From Treponema sp. (lineage in GTDB: Bacteria > Spirochaetota > Spirochaetia > Treponematales > Breznakiellaceae), in contig JAITQR010000168.1 in the NCBI GenBank assembly GCA_031288815.1, positions 1 through 10,659 on the forward strand: a stretch of DNA of 10,659 nt. Reading direction: 5' to 3'. This document shows, one piece after another, positions 1-6,429 of this stretch (positions are counted from its first letter, which is position 1; each line of letters starts with the position of its first letter). The position numbers and the translations under genes were made by a program. A model generated the notes under the pieces. The model was not told the DNA's origin. It ran no database searches and saw only the letters and a list, made by a program, of their open reading frames with translations.

Positions 1-13
1 GGGAAAGCTTCCC
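1..13. promoter_or_regulatory. GGGAA-N3-TTCCC inverted repeat upstream of the iclR-type gene
   Basis: A 5-base perfect inverted repeat, GGGAA (1-5) and TTCCC (9-13) around AGC. IclR-family operators are often palindromes with GGAA/TTCC half-sites (the E. coli IclR consensus is of this kind), so this could be an autoregulatory operator. It could equally be the remnant of an upstream terminator, although no T-run follows. Short GGGAA/TTCCC words are common in this window, so the call is weak. Confidence 0.2.
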
Positions 14-61
14 TGAATCTGTATGATGCTATTTTGATTTATAGAAAAAACTATCTATGTA

Positions 62-70
62 TGTTATAAT
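62..70 (+). promoter_or_regulatory. Extended -10 promoter of the iclR-type gene
   Basis: TGTTATAAT matches an extended -10 element: TG at 62-63, one base, then consensus TATAAT at 65-70. No good -35 hexamer lies 16-18 bases upstream, which extended -10 promoters can tolerate. A start about 7 bases downstream would fall near 77, almost at the ATG at 79, so the transcript would be leaderless or nearly so. A short dyad, ATAG (41-44) and CTAT (51-54) around A6, lies in the -35 area and could be a regulator site. Confidence 0.45.
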
Positions 71-78
71 TCCGCTAA

Positions 79-861
79 ATGGAAGGCGAAAAATACACCA
101 TTAAAGCGGTAACGCGCTGCCTCAAGATCCTCGATCTGGCGGCTTCCGTGGAACATCCCCTCAGCGCCAACGAGGTTCGCGAGGCCCTGAAGATCAACAT
201 CAACATGGCCTTTCGGATGCTCTCCAGCCTTACCGCGTCGGGATTCATGGTAAAAGCCGAACGGACCGGCCTCTACACCGTATCCCTCAAGGCCCTGCAG
301 TTATCCCGGAACGCCCTTTTGTCTCTGGATATCCGGAAACTCACCATACCCTACCTGGAACTCCTCTGGAACCAGTACCCCCGGGCAAACCTCAGCATGG
401 CGGTGTATTACGGGAGGGATATTCTGATGATCGACCACATCGACAGCCAGAGCGTACCCCGAACCTATTTTGTCCCGGGGAAAGCCCTCCCCTTCCACTG
501 TACCGCGCTGGGGAAAATGCTGGTCTGCGAATTGGACGAAACCGAACTGGACGCCCTGATTGCCCAAAAGGGGCTGAAAGTTTTTACCGAAAAAACAATC
601 ACCGGGCCCGAGGCCCTGAAGCGGGAACTCGCCGAAGTGCGGGCCAACGAAATAGCCCGGAACCGGGGGGAATATATCCTCAAGGATAACTGCAACGCCG
701 TTCCCGTCCGGGATAACCGGGGGAAGATCAGCGCCGCCATCAGTATGTCCGCTTTCGAAAGCTATATGTCCCCGGAGGAACTCGATGCCGCCGCCCCGGC
801 ATTGGGGAACGCGGCCCGGCGCGCTTCCTCCCTGGCGGGATTCGGCGAGGGAATGTCCTAG
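79..861 (+). CDS. IclR-family transcriptional regulator
   Basis: A 260-residue protein with the usual IclR length and layout. Residues about 8-70 form a winged helix-turn-helix, with a likely recognition helix around 42-53 and the wing at 60-70. Residues about 85-255 form the effector-binding domain, shown by the family motif PFHCTALGKMLV at 138-149 and the conserved tail around 199-224 (EYILKDN...VPVRD..G...AAISMS). IclR proteins bind DNA as dimers or tetramers and answer to small carbon metabolites, so the ligand cannot be read here. An in-frame TAA at 76-78 directly precedes the ATG, so translation cannot begin upstream, and a later start would cut into the HTH. No Shine-Dalgarno is visible. 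It is the only gene between the window start and the nif operon, 755 bases from nifH and on the same strand. A link to nif control is inference from position only. Confidence 0.93.
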   Translation: MEGEKYTIKAVTRCLKILDLAASVEHPLSANEVREALKININMAFRMLSSLTASGFMVKAERTGLYTVSLKALQLSRNALLSLDIRKLTIPYLELLWNQYPRANLSMAVYYGRDILMIDHIDSQSVPRTYFVPGKALPFHCTALGKMLVCELDETELDALIAQKGLKVFTEKTITGPEALKRELAEVRANEIARNRGEYILKDNCNAVPVRDNRGKISAAISMSAFESYMSPEELDAAAPALGNAARRASSLAGFGEGMS

Positions 862-890
862 CAGTTTGATTAGCCTAAAAGACATACTTC

Positions 891-1007
891 GAAATTTTAC
901 CACCAAGGCCGAAGGCCAGGCGAAAAGGCGCACGAAGGATATGATTAGAAATCCGGCCCTTCGTGTACCTTTGTGCGCTGGCCAAATGGCCTTGGTGGTT
1001 AATATTC
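891..1007. repeat. Long imperfect palindromic intergenic repeat
   Basis: Two arms of about 40 bases, 899-938 and 958-999, are imperfect reverse complements. The outer ends ACCACCAAGGCC and GGCCTTGGTGGT match exactly, as do the inner CACGAAGG and CCTTCGTG. Weaker matching extends into the flanks at 891-898 and 1000-1007. The arms carry spaced AAGG/CCTT units, and the loop is about 19 bases. Transcripts from the iclR-type gene would fold here, so it may act as a terminator or 3'-end stabiliser although no U-run follows. The style resembles hairpin-forming intergenic repeats (CACGAAGG type) spread through many bacterial genomes; I cannot name a family. No transposase gene or target duplication is visible. 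Confidence 0.7.
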
Positions 1008-1253
1008 TTCATTCTTGGTTTCTCTCTTACCCGGCTGTTTAGTTCAATCAATGTATTAGGAACATGTACCGCACAAACCGCCCCGGACCGAGGCTTCCCG
1101 GGAACCCGGGGCGGGCTCCCCGGCGCCCTCCGGTTGGAACGGCCGGCCAAGCCCGGGGATTTTCCCGATCCTACATTTTCGTAAGCCCCCGCACAATTTT
1201 GTATGCTTTATTAGCTTAAACTAACTTATTTCCCCTTCCCCAAAAAGACGCCG

Positions 1254-1279
1254 GTTCCCCCAAGTCCGGGGAACTTCCC
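1254..1279. promoter_or_regulatory. Overlapping dyads, candidate activator or repressor site upstream of nifH
   Basis: GTTCCCC (1254-1260) and GGGGAAC (1268-1274) form a perfect 7-base inverted repeat around 7 bases. The right arm also belongs to a second perfect dyad, GGGAA-C-TTCCC (1269-1279). The block lies about 170-195 bases before the predicted nif transcription start, a usual distance for enhancer sites of sigma-54 activators. Its GGGAA/TTCCC half-sites also resemble the dyad at 1-13, so the neighbouring IclR-type protein is another candidate. The binding partner is unknown. Confidence 0.3.
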
Positions 1280-1326
1280 GAAATCCGCCGTTTTAGGTAG
1301 GCCCGCGTAATCAACCCTCTGAAAAT

Positions 1327-1410
1327 GCCCGCCGCGGCCTGAAATTCCGGGCAAAAACGGGGAATACGGCGCGGTTTCCCGGCGGGGGCTTTTTTGAAAA
1401 AAAATCCCCC
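1327..1410 (+). terminator. Possible intrinsic terminator or insulator hairpins before the nif promoter
   Basis: GCCCGCCG (1327-1334) can pair, with a small bulge, with CGGCGGGGGC (1380-1389), and six T follow at 1390-1395. Independently, GGGGG (1384-1388) plus T6 (1390-1395) can pair with A6 (1399-1404) plus CCCCC (1406-1410) around a GAA loop, giving a tight hairpin with one mismatch. Either could stop read-through from upstream just before the sigma-54 promoter. The first stem has a loop of about 45 bases, so the call is tentative. Confidence 0.3.
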
Positions 1411-1422
1411 GGCGCGGCCCTG

Positions 1423-1439
1423 TTGGCACGTATTTTGCT
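1423..1439 (+). promoter_or_regulatory. Sigma-54 (RpoN) promoter of the nif operon
   Basis: TTGGCACG-TATT-TTGCT matches the -24/-12 consensus YTGGCACGRNNNTTGCW at every defined position except R. GG is at 1425-1426 and GC at 1437-1438, with the required spacing. Counting from the -12 C predicts transcription start near 1450, leaving a leader of about 167 nt before nifH. Sigma-54 promoters need an enhancer-binding ATPase activator. In many nif systems this is NifA, but its TGT-N10-ACA site is not found upstream here. Confidence 0.92.
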
Positions 1440-1446
1440 AAGTAGA

Positions 1447-1480
1447 GTCTGTCAATAATGTGGACACCTTATTGACAGAC
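1447..1480 (+). promoter_or_regulatory. Perfect 12-bp stem-loop at the predicted nif mRNA 5' end
   Basis: GTCTGTCAATAA (1447-1458) and TTATTGACAGAC (1469-1480) are perfect reverse complements around a 10-base loop. Predicted transcription start is about 1450, so the transcript would begin inside the left arm and its 5' end would be paired. No U-run follows, so this is not an intrinsic terminator. A 5'-terminal stem could protect the mRNA. As DNA, the dyad could instead bind a protein over the start site. Confidence 0.7.
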
Positions 1481-1495
1481 ACCAAGTACCAGGTG

Positions 1496-1539
1496 GCCGG
1501 AAAAACCGGCTTTGCCGCCGGGGCCTCTTTTGCCGGCGG
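1496..1539 (+). promoter_or_regulatory. Two GC-rich hairpins in the nifH leader
   Basis: The first hairpin is GCCGG (1496-1500), loop A5, CCGGC (1506-1510). The second is CCGCCGG (1515-1521), an 11-base loop, CCGGCGG (1533-1539). Only a short TATTTT follows (1543-1548), too weak for a confident terminator, though a leaky attenuator is possible. Both lie between the 5'-end stem and the stem next to the ribosome site. Confidence 0.5.
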
Positions 1540-1550
1540 TGGTATTTTAA

Positions 1551-2441
<891 letters not shown>

Positions 2442-2603
2442 GGAATGGCGGACAGGGGACCTGTTCGACAGCCCGGCCGGCTGCCGCAGACTTTAGTCCG
2501 ACACGGGTCTCCCGAAAGGCTCCGCGTTTCGCTGTTTCCGGACCCTTGCCGTCCGGAAGCCGGGGTTTCCGGACAAGCCCAATAAATCCCAAAGGAGAGT
2601 CAA
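2442..2603 (+). promoter_or_regulatory. nifH-nifI1 intergenic region with mutually exclusive hairpins
   Basis: GTCCGGAA (2551-2558) can pair with TTCCGGAC at 2536-2543 (7-base loop) or with TTCCGGAC at 2567-2574 (8-base loop), but not both at once. An upstream hairpin, CAGCC-CGGCC-GGCTG, adds structure near 2468-2482. No T-run follows any of them and no promoter is evident. Stable structure after nifH commonly guards an abundant nifH mRNA segment, so differential stability of nifH relative to nifDK is the simplest reading. A switch is possible but not shown. The nifI1 ribosome site AAAGGAGAG at 2591-2599 stays free in both folds. Confidence 0.6.
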
Positions 2604-2969
2604 ATGGTGATGATTAGAGCTATCGTGCGGCCGGAGAAGGCCGAGGAGGTAATGGCGGCGCTGATGGCCGACGGGTTTCCCGCCGTTACCCGGATGAACG
2701 TATCCGGCCGCGGCAAACAGCGGGGCATAAAAATCGGGGATATTACCTACGACGAGATCCCCAAAGAACTCCTGCTTATGGTGGTAAAGAACGCGGACAA
2801 GGATTTTGTGGTGAAGAAAATTATGGAGGTGGCCCGTACCGGCAAGGGCTCTTTTGGGGACGGTAAAATCTTCGTGTCCCCGGTGGAGGAAGTGTACACC
2901 GTAAGCTCCGGCCTTAAGGACGCGCCGGACTCGGGCGGCCCCGCCCCTATTCCGGAGGAAAGAATATGA
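2604..2969 (+). CDS. nifI1: NifI1, PII-family nitrogenase regulator
   Basis: A 121-residue member of the GlnB/PII family, NifI1 branch. In methanogens NifI1 and NifI2 form a hetero-oligomer that binds NifDK and blocks access of NifH when nitrogen is plentiful; 2-oxoglutarate and ATP relieve this. Visible features are the N-terminal strand MIRAIVRPEK, the T-loop region at about 35-55 (GRGKQRGIKIGD...), and the nucleotide-binding B-loop at 79-90 (TGKGSFGDGKIF). The T-loop lacks the GlnB uridylylation tyrosine context. After residue 103 comes a short Pro/Gly-rich tail. AAAGGAGAG lies 4 bases before the ATG; the ATG two codons on is a possible alternative. Its stop overlaps the nifI2 start in ATGA. 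Confidence 0.96.
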   Translation: MVMIRAIVRPEKAEEVMAALMADGFPAVTRMNVSGRGKQRGIKIGDITYDEIPKELLLMVVKNADKDFVVKKIMEVARTGKGSFGDGKIFVSPVEEVYTVSSGLKDAPDSGGPAPIPEERI

Positions 2970-3346
2970 AGGAGGTCATGGCTATCATCCGGATGAACAA
3001 AATGAACCAGACCAAGCGGGCCCTGGCCGACGCGGGGATCAGTTCCCTCTACGCGAAGGAGTGCCTGGGCCGGGGCAAGGGGACGATAGAGATCCCCCAG
3101 TATATCGAGGGGGCCGCCGAACGTTACGAGGACATGATCCAGGAGTTGGGCATAGCCGGCAGGCTCATCCCCAAGCGGATGATCAACGTTATTGTGCCGG
3201 ACAAGCTGGTTAAAAACGTGGTGAACACGATCATTACCATCAACAAAACCGGCAAAAGCGGGGACGGCAAGATTTTCGTTATGCCCGTGGCCGAATCCTG
3301 GCGGGTACGCACCGGGGAATCGGGCGACGAAGTGCTTGATATGTAA
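2966..3346 (+). CDS. nifI2: NifI2, PII-family nitrogenase regulator
   Basis: A 126-residue PII protein of the NifI2 branch and partner of NifI1 in post-translational switch-off of nitrogenase. The N-terminal strand KEVMAIIRMNKMNQTKRAL is followed by a T-loop at about 35-68 that is longer than in NifI1 (GRGKGTIE...RLIPKR), as expected for NifI2, and by the B-loop at 93-104 (NKTGKSGDGKIF). The ATG overlaps the nifI1 stop by four bases, and GGAGG (2954-2958) lies seven bases upstream within nifI1, so the two are probably translationally coupled for balanced amounts. nifD follows after 31 bases. Confidence 0.96.
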   Translation: MKEVMAIIRMNKMNQTKRALADAGISSLYAKECLGRGKGTIEIPQYIEGAAERYEDMIQELGIAGRLIPKRMINVIVPDKLVKNVVNTIITINKTGKSGDGKIFVMPVAESWRVRTGESGDEVLDM

Positions 3347-3377
3347 ACCGGTTCCCCCGCGTCAATAAGGAGCAGTT

Positions 3378-5015
3378 ATGACAACAGTGTACGAAGTTCC
3401 CTCGGTAGAGGAATTCAAGATCGAGGTACTTGAAGCCTACCCGCCTAAAATCGCCAAAAAGCGGGCCAGGCAGATTATCGTCAACAGGGTAGGCGAAAAC
3501 GATGACGTGCCGGAGATCCTGGCCAATACCCGGACCATTCCGGGGATCATCACCATGCGGGGCTGCGCCTACGCGGGCTGTAAGGGCGTGGTCCTGGGGC
3601 CCACCCGGGACATTCTGCAGATAACCCACGGGCCCATCGGCTGCGGGTTCTACAGCTGGCTTACCCGGCGCAACCAGACAAAACCCTACACCGGCGAGGA
3701 TCCCAACTACATGACCTACGCCATGTCTACCGATCTGCAGGAAGACGAGATTATCTTCGGCGGGGAAAAGAAACTGCGGGCCGCCATTGACGAGGCGGTG
3801 GCCCTTTTCCACCCCAGGGCCATCGGCATATTCGCCACCTGTCCGGTGGGACTCATCGGGGACGACGTGCACGCGGTGGCCCGGGCCATGGAAGAGAAGT
3901 ATCCGGACATCAACATCTTTGGTTTCTCCTGCGAGGGCTACAAGGGGGTAAGCCAGAGCGCCGGCCACCACGTGGCGAACAACAAGGTTTTTACCGATGT
4001 GGTGGGGCTGCTGGACAAACCGAAGGACGGGAAGTTCCGCTTCAACATCCTGGGGGAATACAACATCGGCGGCGACGCTTTCGAGCTTGAACGGCTCGTC
4101 GGGGACTGCGGCCTTACCCTTCACTCCACCTTCAGCGGGAATTCCACCTACGACGAATTCGCCAGCGCCCACACGGCGGATCTGAACGTGGTCATGTGCC
4201 ACCGGTCTATCAATTACCTGGCGGAAATGATGGAGAAAAAGTACGGCATACCCTGGTTCAAGGTGAACTTCGTGGGCGCCGAGGCCACGGCGAAATCCCT
4301 GCGGAAGATCGCCCAATACTACCAGGACGAGGAGCTTTTAAAGCGGACCGAGGAGGTAATCGCCCGGGAGATGGAAGAAACGGTAAAAGTGCGGGACCAG
4401 GTGCGGGAACGCTGCCAGGGTAAAACCGCGGTGCTTTACGTGGGCGGTTCCCGGGCCCACCATTACCAGGAACTCCTCAAAGAGATAGGCATCACCATAC
4501 TTTCGGCGGGTTACGAGTTCGCCCACCGGGACGACTACGAGGGCCGCAGGGTTATGCCCGGCATCGTGGTTGACGCCGATTCCCGGAACATCGAGGAACT
4601 CAGCGTGGAGGCGGATCCGGCCAGGTACAAGCCCCGGATCGGCGGGGAGGAGCGGGCCGGCCGCGAGGCGGCGGGTTACGAGTTCAGCGACTACCGGGGC
4701 ATGATGCCCGAAATGGAGAACGCCAGCCTGATCATCGACGACTGCAACCACTACGAGCTTGAGGAACTGCTGGACCGGTTTCACCCGGATCTGGTCTGCG
4801 CGGGGATCAAGGAAAAATACGTGGTGCAGAAGCGGGGGATCCCCATGAAACAGCTCCACAGCTACGACTACATGGGGCCCTTCGCGGGCTTTAAGGGGGC
4901 CATCAATTTCTACCGGGAAATAGACCGGCTGCTCAACTGCAACGTCTTCAAGTTCACCAGGGCTCCCTGGGACGAAAGCCCCGAGCTTTCCGCCACCTAC
5001 GGTTACAACGGGTAA
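3378..5015 (+). CDS. nifD: Nitrogenase molybdenum-iron protein alpha chain NifD
   Basis: A 545-residue alpha subunit of dinitrogenase, the site of N2 reduction on FeMo-co in the cytoplasmic NifD2K2 complex. P-cluster ligands are Cys63 (RGCAYAG), Cys89 (HGPIGCG) and Cys155 (FATCPVGLIGDD). FeMo-co ligands are Cys274 (VMCHRSINY) and His494 (LHSYDYMGP). Substrate-pocket residues matching Azotobacter Val70, Gln191, His195 and Arg359 appear as Val71, Gln193, His197 (GVSQSAGHH) and the Arg of GGSRAHH. Compared with the roughly 490-residue proteobacterial NifD there is an added stretch, about 383-440, as in clostridial and other anaerobe NifD. The residues around Gln193 and the YAGCKG motif argue for the Mo type, not AnfD or VnfD. 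AAGGAG (3367-3372) is five bases before the ATG. Confidence 0.99.
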   Translation: MTTVYEVPSVEEFKIEVLEAYPPKIAKKRARQIIVNRVGENDDVPEILANTRTIPGIITMRGCAYAGCKGVVLGPTRDILQITHGPIGCGFYSWLTRRNQTKPYTGEDPNYMTYAMSTDLQEDEIIFGGEKKLRAAIDEAVALFHPRAIGIFATCPVGLIGDDVHAVARAMEEKYPDINIFGFSCEGYKGVSQSAGHHVANNKVFTDVVGLLDKPKDGKFRFNILGEYNIGGDAFELERLVGDCGLTLHSTFSGNSTYDEFASAHTADLNVVMCHRSINYLAEMMEKKYGIPWFKVNFVGAEATAKSLRKIAQYYQDEELLKRTEEVIAREMEETVKVRDQVRERCQGKTAVLYVGGSRAHHYQELLKEIGITILSAGYEFAHRDDYEGRRVMPGIVVDADSRNIEELSVEADPARYKPRIGGEERAGREAAGYEFSDYRGMMPEMENASLIIDDCNHYELEELLDRFHPDLVCAGIKEKYVVQKRGIPMKQLHSYDYMGPFAGFKGAINFYREIDRLLNCNVFKFTRAPWDESPELSATYGYNG

Positions 5016-5028
5016 AAAGGAGTTAACC

Positions 5029-6405
5029 ATGCTTTTACGCCATACGCCAAAAGAACTCGCGGAACGCAAGGCCCTGACCATCAACCCGGCGAAGACCTGC
5101 CAGCCCGTGGGGGCCATGTACGCCGCCCTGGGGATCCACAAGTGCCTTCCCCACAGCCACGGCTCCCAGGGATGCTGCGCCTACCACCGGAGCGCCCTTA
5201 CCCGGCACTTTACCGAGCCCATCATGGCCAGCACCAGTTCCTTTACCGAGGGGGCCTCGGTGTTCGGCGGCCAGTCCAACATGCTAGAATCTATCAACAA
5301 CATCTTCAGCCTCTACGATCCGGATATCATCGCCGTCAACACCACCTGTCTCTCGGAGGTTATCGGCGACGACCTTACCCAGATCATCAATCGGGCGGTA
5401 ACGGACAACAAGATCCCTCCGGGAAAAACGGTAATGTACGCGTCGACCCCCAGTTTTAAGGGTTCCCATGTGACCGGTTACGCCAACATGCTTACCGCCA
5501 TGGTACAGAACTTCGCCAGGAGTACGGGAAAAAAGAACAACTATGTTACCATCCTGCCCTCGTTTATCGAGCCCAGCGACATGTCGGAGATCAAACGTAT
5601 CGCCGGGGAGATGGGCGTCCGGTACATCATGTATCCGGATACCTCCGGGGTGGTAAACGCCCCCATGGACGGAAAATTCCACATGTACCCCAAGGGGGGT
5701 ACTCCCAAAGAGAAAATAAGCGCCTCCGGGGATTCCCGGATCGCCCTTGCCCTGGGCCGGACCGGGACTTTTCAGGCCGCCCAGCTTTTGGACAGCAAGT
5801 GCAAGGTAAAGACCGATATCGTCGATCTTCCCATCGGCATCAGCGCCACCGATGTTTTCGTGGACACCCTGCGCCGCCAGGCGGGGGTAACCGTCCCGGA
5901 GAGTATCAACGTTGAACGGGGGCAGCTGGTGGACGTGCTCTGCGACAAGGCGCAGTACCTCTACGGCAAGAAAGTTTCCCTCATGGGAGACCCGGACATC
6001 CTCCTGGGCCTTGCCCAGTTCTGCGCTGACGCGGGGATGGAGATCCTCCACGTCGTTACCGGCACCCCGGCGGGGGCCAAGTGGGAACGGCGGGCAAAGG
6101 AAGTCGCCGGGCCCGGGGCGACGGTCAAATGCGGCGCCCAGGCGGATCTGTTCCTCCTGCAGCAGCTCGTGCTGAACGATAAGCCGGACATCCTCTTCGG
6201 GAACACCTACTGCAAGTATATGGCCCGGGACATGGACATCCCCCTAATCCGGACCGCCTTCCCCATTTACGACCGGATCGGCCACTCCTACGTGCCCATG
6301 GTGGGCTACCGGGGAGGGATGCACCTGCTCCTCAAGATCCTGGAAGTGATCATGGATCGCCAGGACCGGGACGCGCCGGAAGAAAAGTTCGAGCTGGTTA
6401 TGTGA
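5029..6405 (+). CDS. nifK: Nitrogenase molybdenum-iron protein beta chain NifK
   Basis: A 458-residue beta subunit that shares the P-cluster with NifD. Ligand cysteines are Cys24 (KTCQPVGA), Cys49 (GSQGCCAY) and Cys107 (NTTCLSEVIGDD), matching Cys70, 95 and 153 of Azotobacter. The cysteine directly after Cys49 is an additional one. The protein lacks about 45 N-terminal residues found in proteobacterial NifK, which is normal for the short clostridial type. Other family marks are TSSFTEGASVFGGQSN at about 69-84 and the C-terminal TAFPIYDRIGHSYVPMVGYRG. It lies 13 bases after nifD, with AAAGGAG (5016-5022) six bases before the ATG, so the 1:1 partners are made together. Confidence 0.99.
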   Translation: MLLRHTPKELAERKALTINPAKTCQPVGAMYAALGIHKCLPHSHGSQGCCAYHRSALTRHFTEPIMASTSSFTEGASVFGGQSNMLESINNIFSLYDPDIIAVNTTCLSEVIGDDLTQIINRAVTDNKIPPGKTVMYASTPSFKGSHVTGYANMLTAMVQNFARSTGKKNNYVTILPSFIEPSDMSEIKRIAGEMGVRYIMYPDTSGVVNAPMDGKFHMYPKGGTPKEKISASGDSRIALALGRTGTFQAAQLLDSKCKVKTDIVDLPIGISATDVFVDTLRRQAGVTVPESINVERGQLVDVLCDKAQYLYGKKVSLMGDPDILLGLAQFCADAGMEILHVVTGTPAGAKWERRAKEVAGPGATVKCGAQADLFLLQQLVLNDKPDILFGNTYCKYMARDMDIPLIRTAFPIYDRIGHSYVPMVGYRGGMHLLLKILEVIMDRQDRDAPEEKFELVM

Positions 6406-6429
6406 CAAAGGGTCAAGGGGATTATTTTT

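Larger units (their letters stand above)
1008..1422. other. Gene-free region upstream of the nif promoter
   Basis: I see no credible gene in these 415 bases; the short open frames lack ribosome sites and recognisable products. The content is GC-rich with several dyads: TTCCCGGGAA at 1095-1104, CCGGGG/CCCCGG at 1106-1111 and 1118-1123, and a double dyad at 1254-1279. An AT-rich patch lies around 1170-1232, holding ACAA-TT-TTGT at 1193-1202. I found no TGT-N10-ACA (the canonical NifA site). One IHF-like sequence, AATCAA-N4-CTG, lies at 1309-1321 with one mismatch to WATCAA-N4-TTR. Confidence 0.6.

Noticed and set aside
875..1184. Short open frames on both strands over the palindromic repeat
   Set aside because: They arise from the repeat and GC-rich spacer, have no ribosome sites and no recognisable product.
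1200..1215. TGT at 1200-1202 as half of a NifA site
   Set aside because: Ten bases later the sequence is AGC, not ACA. Other TGT words in 960-1450 also fail.
1226..1429. Minus-strand open frame of 67 codons upstream of nifH
   Set aside because: It crosses the sigma-54 promoter and dyads, with no ribosome site or family resemblance.
3378..6405. Alternative nitrogenase (Anf or Vnf) instead of Mo nitrogenase
   Set aside because: No anfG/vnfG gene lies between the alpha and beta genes. NifD carries Mo-type context around Gln193 and the P-cluster motifs, and nifE, nifN and nifB follow in the same operon.
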